Below, in pieces: positions 6,214 through 13,867 of a DNA stretch of 45,251 nt. Location of the stretch: positions 1-45,251 of the forward strand of contig JAFTUS010000134.1 of the NCBI GenBank assembly GCA_017466125.1. Direction: 5' to 3'. The position numbers and the translations under genes are program-made. The notes under the pieces were generated by a model. That model did not search any database. It was not told where the DNA came from and worked only from the letters and a program-made list of their open reading frames with translations. The number at the start of each line of letters is the position of its first letter. The first letter of the stretch is position 1. Source of the DNA: Lentisphaeria bacterium. GTDB taxonomy: Bacteria > Verrucomicrobiota > Lentisphaeria > Victivallales > Victivallaceae.

Positions 6214-8234
6214 TGAGTATTGAATTTATCCTTGACGGCCGTACCGTTACGGCTGAACCCGGTCAGACCATTCTTGAGGTCGCCAAAGCCAACGGCATCC
6301 GTATCCCGACGCTGTGCCGGGAAAACCGTATCTCCAAGACCACCAGTTGTTTTGTCTGTGTGGTGCGCGATAAGAAAAGCGGACGTTTTCTGCCCTCCTG
6401 CGCCGCCTGTCCTGCGCCGGGACAGGAGATCGAAGCATCTTCTCCCGAAGTTCTCGATATGCGCAAAACTGCGCTGAATTTGCTGCTTTCAGAACACCGC
6501 GGCGACTGCGAAGCACCCTGTACTATCGCCTGTCCCGCCCATGCCAATGTGGAAGAGTATGTCCGCGCCGGACGCAACGGCGATTTCGCCGGAGCGTTGA
6601 AGATCATCAAAGAACGCATCCCGCTGCCGCTTTCCATCGGCCGTGTCTGCCCCCGTTTCTGCGAAAAGCAGTGCCGGAGAAATATTTACGGCAAGGCGGT
6701 CGCGATCAATGAGTTCAAACGCCTTGCCGCCGATCTGCATTACGATGAGTATATGGAGGATCTTCCCCCCGAAACCGGCAAAAAGGTCGCCGTGATCGGT
6801 GCCGGTCCTGCCGGACTTTCCGCCGCTTACTACTTGCGGCTCAACGGCATTGCCGTGACCGTTTTCGATGCCATGCCCGCCGGGGGCGGTATGATCCGCT
6901 ACGGTATTCCCGAATACCGTATGCCCAAAGCCATTCTGGATAAGGAACTGGAACACTTTGTCAAAATGGGTGTCCGGTTTGAATACGGTAAAAAACTGGG
7001 CGCAGATATTGAACTTGATACGCTGAAAAAAGAGTTTGACGCTGTCGTGGTCGCCGTCGGCTGCTGGAAGGCTTCCGGAATGCGCTGTGAGGGCGAAGAA
7101 CTGGCTCTGGACGGTATCACTTTCCTGCGGGAACTCTCTCTCAACAATTACAAAGGGGAAAATCCGGGAAAAGTCATCGTTGTCGGCGGCGGCAATACCG
7201 CAATGGACTGTTTGCGCTCATGCGTGCGGCTGGGCAGTTCCGATGTGAACTGTTTCTACCGCCGGACCGAAGCGGAGATGCCCGCCGAAAAAATCGAGAT
7301 ACACGAGGCGAAAGAGGAGGGCGTGAACTTCCATTTCCTCATCGCTCCCGTCAAGGTGGAGAAGCGGAACGGCAAACTGGTGATGACCTGCCGGAAAATG
7401 GAATTGGGCGAACCCGATGCCTCCGGCCGCCGCAAACCCGTGGAAGTCCCCGGTTCGGATCACGAAGTCGAAGCTGATACCATCATCGCCGCCATCGGAC
7501 AGGGCGTGGATATGCCTGCCGGGGTTCCTGCCGGACGCTTCCGTACCGTGGAAGTCGCGGATGGAAACTGGGTCGCCGATAATGTTTTCGCCGCCGGAGA
7601 CTGTGTTTCCGGTGCGAAAACGGTCGTGGAAGGCGTTGCCTCCGGCCGCCATGCCGCAATGCAGGCAGTGACCATGCTCACCGGAAAAGTGTTCCCCGCT
7701 GAACCGACCATTTTTGTAAGCCGCGGCAACTGGCAGGATTTGTCCCGGGAAGATCTGGTCTTTATCCGCAGCAATGTTTCCGAAGCAGAACGGCACGAAC
7801 TGCCCATGATTTCTCTTGAAGAACGCAAGACGACATTCAAAGAGACCACGATCACCATGGCCCCCGAAACAGTCATGGCAGAGGGGGAACGCTGCATCGA
7901 GTGTTCCTGTTCCGACAAACATGACTGCAAACTGCGGGAGTACGGCGAATGTTACAAGTGCGATCCCGAAGCGATCCGCGGCGGAAAACAGGAGTTGACA
8001 TACGATACCCGTCACCCGCTTATCATTCAGGATCGGGGTAAGTGCATCAAATGCAATATCTGCGTCAAAATCTGCAAAGAGGTAGTCAACAAAACCCTGC
8101 TTTCCACCAAAAAACGGGGCTTCTACACTTGCATCGGAACAGAGTTCGATAAAGGTTTTGCCGCAAGTTGCGCCGAATGCGGCGAGTGCATCAACGCCTG
8201 CCCTGTCGGCGCTCTCGACTGGCGGAAAAAATAA
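6213..8234 (+). CDS. stnC: Ferredoxin-GltD fusion subunit (NADPH site) of Stn-type transhydrogenase
   Basis: 673 residues. The N-terminal 2Fe-2S domain has the NuoG/HydA pattern C35-x10-C46-x2-C49-x13-C63. Next is a GltD/NfnL-type helical iron-sulfur segment (C99, C103, C107; C146, C150, C154). Two nucleotide-binding folds follow: FAD (VIGAGPAGLSAA from 195) and NADP(H) (VVGGGNTAMD), closed by the FAD motif NVFAAGDCVSGAKT. The last 90 residues are Cys-rich and hold ferredoxin clusters (CIKCNICVKIC and CAECGECINACPVGAL). None of the [FeFe]-hydrogenase H-cluster motifs is present, so this is not a hydrogenase. An NfnB-like core fused to a NuoG-like head is the hallmark of StnC. The start overlaps the preceding stop (TAATG). 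Confidence 0.85.
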   Translation: MSIEFILDGRTVTAEPGQTILEVAKANGIRIPTLCRENRISKTTSCFVCVVRDKKSGRFLPSCAACPAPGQEIEASSPEVLDMRKTALNLLLSEHRGDCEAPCTIACPAHANVEEYVRAGRNGDFAGALKIIKERIPLPLSIGRVCPRFCEKQCRRNIYGKAVAINEFKRLAADLHYDEYMEDLPPETGKKVAVIGAGPAGLSAAYYLRLNGIAVTVFDAMPAGGGMIRYGIPEYRMPKAILDKELEHFVKMGVRFEYGKKLGADIELDTLKKEFDAVVVAVGCWKASGMRCEGEELALDGITFLRELSLNNYKGENPGKVIVVGGGNTAMDCLRSCVRLGSSDVNCFYRRTEAEMPAEKIEIHEAKEEGVNFHFLIAPVKVEKRNGKLVMTCRKMELGEPDASGRRKPVEVPGSDHEVEADTIIAAIGQGVDMPAGVPAGRFRTVEVADGNWVADNVFAAGDCVSGAKTVVEGVASGRHAAMQAVTMLTGKVFPAEPTIFVSRGNWQDLSREDLVFIRSNVSEAERHELPMISLEERKTTFKETTITMAPETVMAEGERCIECSCSDKHDCKLREYGECYKCDPEAIRGGKQELTYDTRHPLIIQDRGKCIKCNICVKICKEVVNKTLLSTKKRGFYTCIGTEFDKGFAASCAECGECINACPVGALDWRKK

Positions 8235-8355
8235 ACCTTTAAAGCAAGAAACGTTCGGCAGCGTCTCGCGGGCAATCTCTTGTCAAATTGCATTGTCTTC
8301 TGCGGTCATGGACACAAGTCCACTCCCTTGAAGCCGCCTCAATTTGACTGCGACC

Positions 8356-8427
8356 TTGCCTCGCGATACATCTGCCGTGGTCGAAGGGGGGAGTAAGTTG
8401 CCTCGTGATACATCTGCCGTGGTCGAA
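8356..8427. repeat. Two 30-bp direct repeats
   Basis: Copies at 8356-8385 and 8398-8427 differ at a single base (TTGCCTCGCGATACATC versus TTGCCTCGTGATACATC at the left end, identical TGCCGTGGTCGAA at the right) and are separated by 12 bp. They lie in a gene-free stretch and look like a dispersed intergenic repeat or a paired binding site. Confidence 0.8.
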
Positions 8428-8581
8428 ATACGTTTTTAAGTCTTTGGGGGAAGTCGCTTTCCCGGGAAACGATCTGTGTATTCAAACTTGAGAAAATACA
8501 GCGTTTTTGAAAAATTATAGGATATCTGTGAAAATCTGTGAAATTTTTTGTTTCCGGATTTTCTTTTTGTTGTAAATGCGT

Positions 8582-8587
8582 TATATT
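8582..8587 (+). promoter_or_regulatory. Possible -10 of the ftsQ operon
   Basis: TATATT 23 bp before the ftsQ ATG, like the -10 elements elsewhere in the window. No good -35 hexamer at 16-18 bp is visible. Confidence 0.35.
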
Positions 8588-8609
8588 ATGTAAAAAACAA
8601 GGAAGATAA

Positions 8610-9431
8610 ATGGCTGAAAACGTCCGGATAAAAAACAGTTTGAAAAATACACCCGTCTCCCCCAGGGGAGAACGGGAAAAACTGATGCGTATCCTTCTGG
8701 TCGCCGCTGTCGTTGTTCTGGGGGCGGGGACGCTGTTTTTTGCCCTCTTCGGTCTGCGCAAGGTCCTCTTTACCGGAAATCCCCGTCTGACACTGCGCAA
8801 GGTCACTGTGGAAACCACCGGGTATTGGGAAAACCGTGAACGGGAACTTGCCGCACGGCTGAATTTGCATACCGGCGACAACCTTTTCTCTATCAATATC
8901 CGCAAAGTGCGGCAGGAACTCCAGAAGATCCCGAATGTGGAAAGTTGTGAAGTCATCCGTACCCTGCCGGACCGGATCGACTTGAAGATCGTAGAGCGCA
9001 TCCCCCGCGCCGTACTGAAAAATCCCCGTTCCCCCTGGGTGCTGGATGAAAACGGTATCGTGATCCCGCGCTTGGAGTCGCTCTGCGTACAGCAGAAAAC
9101 CTTTCTGCCGGTTCTCCATACCGGCATACGGAACATCATTCCCGGACAGCCGCTGGAAGAGTTGAAGCCCGCACTGGATCTGATCATGCTTTCAGTGCGG
9201 AGTTTTCCGGATATACAAATCATTTCAGTGGAAAATCCGGACGATCACCGGCAGCTGCGGTTTCACATGCGTTACCGCCGCAGCAAGATCTGCACGGTAA
9301 CGATGCCGGTCCGGAGTAACATGAGTTTCTTGCTGACGGCATTGCAAAGTGCCATTTTAAGTTCGGAACAGCAGGGGCGTTCCGGCAGATATTTCAACCT
9401 TTTGTATGATGGAAGTGTGGTGATTAAATGA
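8610..9431 (+). CDS. ftsQ: FtsQ-type cell division protein
   Basis: 273 residues: short basic cytoplasmic tail, one transmembrane helix (about 26-48, IRLL-type run VVVLGAGTLFFALFGL), then a POTRA domain (about 58-127: LRKVTVETTGYW...NLFSINIRKVRQELQKIPNVESCEVIRTLPDRIDLKIVER) and a beta domain. This is the FtsQ/DivIB arrangement, linking FtsB/FtsL with the periplasmic division machinery. The usual neighbours (mur genes, ftsA, ftsZ) are absent, so the gene has moved out of the dcw cluster. Ribosome site AAGGAAG. First gene of a four-gene operon; the stop overlaps the next start. Confidence 0.82.
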   Translation: MAENVRIKNSLKNTPVSPRGEREKLMRILLVAAVVVLGAGTLFFALFGLRKVLFTGNPRLTLRKVTVETTGYWENRERELAARLNLHTGDNLFSINIRKVRQELQKIPNVESCEVIRTLPDRIDLKIVERIPRAVLKNPRSPWVLDENGIVIPRLESLCVQQKTFLPVLHTGIRNIIPGQPLEELKPALDLIMLSVRSFPDIQIISVENPDDHRQLRFHMRYRRSKICTVTMPVRSNMSFLLTALQSAILSSEQQGRSGRYFNLLYDGSVVIK

Positions 9432-10564
9432 AATTGATCGCAATCGTAATGGCGGCTTTTCTGATCGTGCGTGCCGTTTTGCCTTGTTCGTTCAGATGGT
9501 ATTACAAAATTCTGCTCTCTCTGCTGATTTTGTTTGCTTCGTTCAAATTTTTCATCTTTGCATGGATCAGCGGCAGTCCGAATGTTTTTGCTCCTGATTT
9601 GCCGGTATTTGTGCAATACATCGGAACCGGGATCTACTGTCTTGCGTTCATCTACTTTACTCTGCTTCTTATCGTGGAGGCGGCGCGGCTCGTTTATTCC
9701 CTTATCGTGAAAAGTCTCGGCCGAAAACTCTCCAACCTCTTCCGTGAAAATGCCAACCGCGCCAATCTGATTTTACTGGGTGTCGCCCTCGTTCTGACCG
9801 GAACCGGGCTGGTCATGGGAATGGTGCTGCCGACCGTAAAAGAGCATACCATGGAAATCGCCCGTCTGCCCAAAGAGGCCGATGGAATAAAAATTGCGAT
9901 CCTTGCCGATATCCACATCGAAAAAACCACATCGGAACGCTACGTGAAAGAGTTGGTGGAACTGGTCAACGCTCAAAAGCCCGATATCATCTGTCTCCTC
10001 GGCGATATGGTTGACGGCAAAGTGGAAGATATCGGCGAAAAAGTCGCCCTGCTGAAAGATTTGAAAGCAACGACCGTGGTCTACGGTGTGCCGGGCAATC
10101 ATGAATATTTCTCCGGTTACGATGCGTGGATGAAGTTCTTCAAAGGACTGGGCGTTAAAATGCTGATCAATGAAGCCGAACTGATCGACGGCGTTATCTT
10201 TGCCGGAATTACCGACAAGGCCGCCCGACGCTATAAGAAACCTGTTCCCGATGTGGTCAGAGCCGTCGGCAGCGGCGGTCAGAACCACCCCGTCATTCTT
10301 TTTTCACACCGTCCGGAACACGTTGCCGCCGCCGCAAAACAGAAGGTCGATTTGCAGATTTCCGGTCATACCCACGGCGGTATCATCTGGGGCATGGATA
10401 TTCTGGTCGGCATGGCGAATGGCGGTTATTACTCCGGATTTTACGAAGTGGACGACACCCGGCTTTATGTGAGCAACGGCGCGGGTATCTGGCGGGGATT
10501 GCCGGTGCGGCTCGGACGCAACTCCGAACTTACCGTATTTACGTTGAAAGTTCCCGGAAAGTAG
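9428..10564 (+). CDS. Membrane metallophosphoesterase (YaeI/YkuE-like)
   Basis: 378 residues. The first 135 contain about four hydrophobic segments (near 1-22, 25-45, 60-95, 112-135). The rest is a calcineurin-like phosphoesterase with the full metal-ligand set: LADIHIE (DxH), LLGDMVDG (GDxxD), GNHEYFSG (GNHE), FSHRP and SGHTHGG (GHTH). It resembles the YkuE/YaeI group, membrane phosphodiesterases thought to act on phospholipid or UDP-linked precursors; the substrate here is unknown. It overlaps ftsQ by 4 bp, so the two are translationally coupled and may act together at the envelope. Confidence 0.85.
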   Translation: MKLIAIVMAAFLIVRAVLPCSFRWYYKILLSLLILFASFKFFIFAWISGSPNVFAPDLPVFVQYIGTGIYCLAFIYFTLLLIVEAARLVYSLIVKSLGRKLSNLFRENANRANLILLGVALVLTGTGLVMGMVLPTVKEHTMEIARLPKEADGIKIAILADIHIEKTTSERYVKELVELVNAQKPDIICLLGDMVDGKVEDIGEKVALLKDLKATTVVYGVPGNHEYFSGYDAWMKFFKGLGVKMLINEAELIDGVIFAGITDKAARRYKKPVPDVVRAVGSGGQNHPVILFSHRPEHVAAAAKQKVDLQISGHTHGGIIWGMDILVGMANGGYYSGFYEVDDTRLYVSNGAGIWRGLPVRLGRNSELTVFTLKVPGK

Positions 10565-10571
10565 GCGCAGT

Positions 10572-12251
10572 TTGAAACGGAACGATTTACCGCAGATTTT
10601 TGTAAGCGGCCACCGCAATCCGGATATCGACAGTCTGGCTTCTGCCGCGGCTCTGGCAGAGTTCCGCCGCCGTCATACCAAACAGAAAGTGATCCCGATT
10701 TGTCCCGGTGTTCTGCCGGAACGGGCGAAATATCTCTTTGACCGTTTCAACATCAAACCGCCCGTCTGCCGCAATGACCTTTATGTGCGGGCGGGGGATG
10801 TTGTCAGTCAGGTTCCGGCTGTGACCGACGATACGGTGCTTTTTGAAGCCATTGCCATGCTGAAAGAGAGCGGTCTGCCCCGTCTGCCGGTCATCGATGC
10901 CGATGGGAAATGGCGGGGAATGCTCAGCGGTATGGCGTTTCTCGGCGATCTTCTGGCTATCGGCGAAGAGAGTGAACGCAGTTTTACCGGAAGGCGGGTC
11001 TTCTCTTCCATCGGTATGATCCGCAAAGTGCTGGATGCAGAACTGCTCACCGGCTGCGATCTGGAAGTGCCGCAGTATTTTGAAGTTTACGTTGCCGCCA
11101 TGGGGAAGGAGAATTTTCAAAAACACCTTCCGAACCGGGAAGAGGAACTGGCGATCATCGTCGGCGACCGTGAAGACATTCACCGCAGTTCCATCGCCCG
11201 CAAAGTCCGTCTGCTCATCATTACGGGCAGCTGCTCCGTGAATGACGCTGTCCTTGAAAGTGCCGCAGAACAGCGTGTGACGATTTTGCGCACTGCACTG
11301 GATTCTGCAACCGTGATCCGCCGTTTGAAGTTCAGCACCCCTATCGGCAAGGTATTGCCGGATGCCGTCAATGAGTTGACCGTGACCTTGCATGACCGGG
11401 TGAAAGATATCCGTGAACCGGTCATGGCATACCTTTCTGATGTGATCCCCGTTGTGGAGGAGGACGGCATGTATAAAGGCGTGATACTGAAACGTTCCCT
11501 CAACGCCAAACCGCCTTTCCAGATGATACTGGTGGATCACAACGAGATCGAACAGAGTTTGCCGGGGGCGAAGGAACTCCCCGTGATCGAGGTGGTGGAT
11601 CACCACCGTATCGGCATGATGCCGACTGCCGATCCCATCCGCTTTACCGGAGATATCGTAGGAAGTACCTGCACGCTGGTCGCTTCCATGTTCCGCAGTT
11701 CCGGGGAGAGCCTTTCGCCGGAAATGGCGGGGCTGCTGCTGGGCGGGGTGATCTCCGACACACTGCTTTTGAAATCCCCCACCACGGCGGAACTGGATCT
11801 GCGCATGGTCGAATGGCTGGAAAAGGTCTCCGGCGTCAAAGGGGCGGAGTTGATGGATGAACTGCTGAAAATCGACTCCCCGCTCGCCTCCAAACCGGCG
11901 GCGGAAGTCCTCAACAGCGACCGGAAAAACTATACCGACGGTTCGCTCCGCTTTGCTCTTGCCCAGGTGGAAGAGAGTAACTTGGAACTGCTCCGCCAAC
12001 GCCGGGAAGAGTTGTGCAGTGAAATGCGCAAGATCATCGCCGACGACGATTTGGATTTCTTCGGTCTCCTGGTCACAGATGCCGTCCGTATCAATTCTGA
12101 ATTTCTCGTGCTGGGCAACAAAAAAATCATCCGTCATCTGCCGTTTGCCCGGCTGGATGATGAACTTTTTGCTCTGCCCGGGGTGTTGAGCCGTAAAAAA
12201 CAGTTGCTCCCGCAAGTGTTGAGCGTGACCGGAGCGTTTCAGAAGAAATGA
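10572..12251 (+). CDS. ppaC: Manganese-dependent inorganic pyrophosphatase with CBS-DRTGG insert
   Basis: 559 residues from a TTG start. The family II (DHH) core is split: GHRNPDIDSLASA near 13-25 gives the first metal ligands, then after an insertion come VDHNE and VVDHHRIG, followed by the DHHA2 C-terminal domain (NSDRKNYTD, and the later NKKIIRHLP). The insertion (about 70-310) holds two CBS motifs flanking a DRTGG-type domain. That architecture belongs to nucleotide-regulated CBS-pyrophosphatases, which are typically inhibited by AMP/ADP and activated by ATP or diadenosine polyphosphates. It hydrolyses pyrophosphate in the cytoplasm. The stop overlaps the trmO start. Confidence 0.9.
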   Translation: MKRNDLPQIFVSGHRNPDIDSLASAAALAEFRRRHTKQKVIPICPGVLPERAKYLFDRFNIKPPVCRNDLYVRAGDVVSQVPAVTDDTVLFEAIAMLKESGLPRLPVIDADGKWRGMLSGMAFLGDLLAIGEESERSFTGRRVFSSIGMIRKVLDAELLTGCDLEVPQYFEVYVAAMGKENFQKHLPNREEELAIIVGDREDIHRSSIARKVRLLIITGSCSVNDAVLESAAEQRVTILRTALDSATVIRRLKFSTPIGKVLPDAVNELTVTLHDRVKDIREPVMAYLSDVIPVVEEDGMYKGVILKRSLNAKPPFQMILVDHNEIEQSLPGAKELPVIEVVDHHRIGMMPTADPIRFTGDIVGSTCTLVASMFRSSGESLSPEMAGLLLGGVISDTLLLKSPTTAELDLRMVEWLEKVSGVKGAELMDELLKIDSPLASKPAAEVLNSDRKNYTDGSLRFALAQVEESNLELLRQRREELCSEMRKIIADDDLDFFGLLVTDAVRINSEFLVLGNKKIIRHLPFARLDDELFALPGVLSRKKQLLPQVLSVTGAFQKK

Positions 12252-13039
12252 TTTTTCAGTTTGAACCCATCGGTTTTCTCAAAGGCGGAGGCACTTATCC
12301 GCAGGAGGCTCCGCACCAGAGTACCTATGCCGTCAACGAGGGCGTTATCGAACTGCTGCCCGGAAAAAATTTTGAACAGGCTCTTGAGGATTTGAACGGC
12401 TTTGACCGTATCTGGGTGCTGTTTGTCTTTGACCGCAACGATAACTGGAAACCCAAAGTCCGCCCGCCGGTGGGCGGCTTGCAGAGACGTATCGGCGTAT
12501 TTGCCACCCGTTCCCCCCACCGCCCCAATCCGATCGGCATGTCGGCGGTGGAATTGGTGAAGATCGAAGGACGCAAGATCCATATCCGCAACTTTGATCT
12601 CCTTGACGGTACGCCCGTTTTGGATATAAAGCCTTACATACCGGAAGCGGATGCGTTCCCCGATGCCGGAGCGGGCTGGCGTGATGAGGTCGCTCTTGAA
12701 GAGGTGAAAATCTCTTTTTCAGAGAATGCACAGCAAGCGGCGGAGTTCATCTCCGCCCACGGCGGGCCTGATCTGGAAAATGCGGCGGGCGTTCAGTTAA
12801 GCACCCGTGAACTGGACCCGAAACGTCAGCGGCTGAGCCGCAAGGCGGATGGACAATGGGAACTGGCATTCCGCACATGGCGTCTGCTCTTTGAACACAA
12901 CGCCGGAACGATCGTTGTAAAAGAGATATACAGCGGTTATACGGCAGAGCAGTTATCGGACGGCATCGACCCTTACGGGGATAAAGATTTGCACCGTAAA
13001 TTTCTTGAATTTTATCGCCCGGAGAGTTCCTGCAACTGA
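12248..13039 (+). CDS. trmO: tRNA (t6A37) N6-methyltransferase TrmO
   Basis: 263 residues. The N-terminal beta-barrel domain carries the TsaA/TrmO signature RIGVFATRSPHRPNPIGMS with the flanking FDRIWVLFVFD and the LLDGTPVLDIKPYIPEAD block. TrmO uses AdoMet to methylate N6 of t6A at position 37 of threonine tRNAs. The C-terminal 100 residues resemble the tail of the E. coli-type enzyme. Last gene of the plus-strand operon; its 3' end overlaps the convergent nfo gene by 28 bp, with no terminator visible between them. Confidence 0.9.
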   Translation: MIFQFEPIGFLKGGGTYPQEAPHQSTYAVNEGVIELLPGKNFEQALEDLNGFDRIWVLFVFDRNDNWKPKVRPPVGGLQRRIGVFATRSPHRPNPIGMSAVELVKIEGRKIHIRNFDLLDGTPVLDIKPYIPEADAFPDAGAGWRDEVALEEVKISFSENAQQAAEFISAHGGPDLENAAGVQLSTRELDPKRQRLSRKADGQWELAFRTWRLLFEHNAGTIVVKEIYSGYTAEQLSDGIDPYGDKDLHRKFLEFYRPESSCN

Positions 13040-13857
13040 CGGATCTCCTCTTTCCAGATCGTTTCGTCAATGGTTTCAAGAATAAGCGGGATATTGTCCA
13101 GACGGGGATCGTTCATCAATCTTTTGAAAGTATCCCAGCCCAATTCGCCTTTGCCGATACTGTCGTGACGGTCGAGTCTGCCGCCGAGTTTGCTCTTGGA
13201 GTCGTTGAGGTGCATCCCCATAAGAAATTCAAAACCGATAAGCCGTTCAAATTCGCGCCAGACAAGTTCGTATCCTTCCGGAGATTTCAAATCATATCCG
13301 GCGGCGTAGGCATGACAGGTGTCGATGCAGACGCCGACCCTGCCGGGGCGGTCCACTGCTTCAAGCATGGTTGCAAGTTGGGCGAATGAGTAACCGACAT
13401 TGGAACCCTGACCGGCTGTGTTTTCAAACACCGCCGCCACATCCGGAACGGTATCCAGAGCGGTGCGGACGCTTTCGGCAATGAGCAGAAGTTCTTCGTG
13501 TTCTGAAACCAGTTTGAGGTGACTGCCGGGGTGGAAGTTCAGTTTTTTCAGCCCCAGTTGACGGCAGCGTTCCAGTTCGCCGATAAAGGAGTTCAGCGAG
13601 TTCTGCCGTTTCTCCGGGTCGGGCTGCCCCAGATTGATAAGGTAACTGTCGTGCGGCAGGATGTATTCGGGAGCGTAACCGAACTTTTCGCAGTTCGATT
13701 TGAATGCGGCAATGCTTGCCTCCGTCAGGGGAGGCGCACTCCACTGACGCTGATTTTTGGTAAAGAGCGCAAAGGCATCTGCGCCCAGCGCATGGGCGTT
13801 GAGCGGGGCGTTTTCCACGCCGCCGGAAATACTGACATGGGCACCGATATACTTCAT
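13012..13857 (-). CDS. nfo: Endonuclease IV
   Basis: 281 residues, typical length. It begins MKYIGAHVSISGGVENAP and carries the zinc-site motifs NFHPGSH, FENTAGQGSNVG, CIDTCHAYAAGYD, MHLNDSK, DRHDSIGKG and LILETI. It cleaves DNA at abasic sites in base excision repair. The ribosome site GAGGAGG is near-perfect, 5-6 bp before ATG. It is the last gene of the nine-gene minus-strand operon. Confidence 0.96.
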   Translation of the reverse strand: MKYIGAHVSISGGVENAPLNAHALGADAFALFTKNQRQWSAPPLTEASIAAFKSNCEKFGYAPEYILPHDSYLINLGQPDPEKRQNSLNSFIGELERCRQLGLKKLNFHPGSHLKLVSEHEELLLIAESVRTALDTVPDVAAVFENTAGQGSNVGYSFAQLATMLEAVDRPGRVGVCIDTCHAYAAGYDLKSPEGYELVWREFERLIGFEFLMGMHLNDSKSKLGGRLDRHDSIGKGELGWDTFKRLMNDPRLDNIPLILETIDETIWKEEIRQLQELSGR

Positions 13858-13867
13858 TTACACCTCC

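Larger units (their letters stand above)
8235..8609. other. 375-bp intergenic region with paired repeat
   Basis: No convincing gene on either strand. It holds two 30-bp near-identical repeats (listed separately), a GC-rich first half without coding signal and an AT-rich second half leading into the ftsQ start. No clear terminator for the upstream operon was found. Confidence 0.6.

Noticed and set aside
6213..8234. [FeFe]-hydrogenase large subunit
   Set aside because: The N-terminal Fe-S head is similar, but all three H-cluster motifs are absent and a GltD-like flavin core is there instead.
8235..8609. CRISPR array from the two 30-bp repeats
   Set aside because: Only two units with a 12-bp spacer, no leader and no cas genes.
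8339..9223. Minus-strand frame overlapping ftsQ and the intergenic repeats
   Set aside because: The repeated peptide PRQMY in it only reflects the two 30-bp DNA repeats; the rest is antisense to ftsQ.
10587..12215. Long open frame antisense to the pyrophosphatase gene
   Set aside because: It is the exact antisense shadow of a well-supported enzyme, with no ribosome site and His/Gln-rich low-quality sequence.
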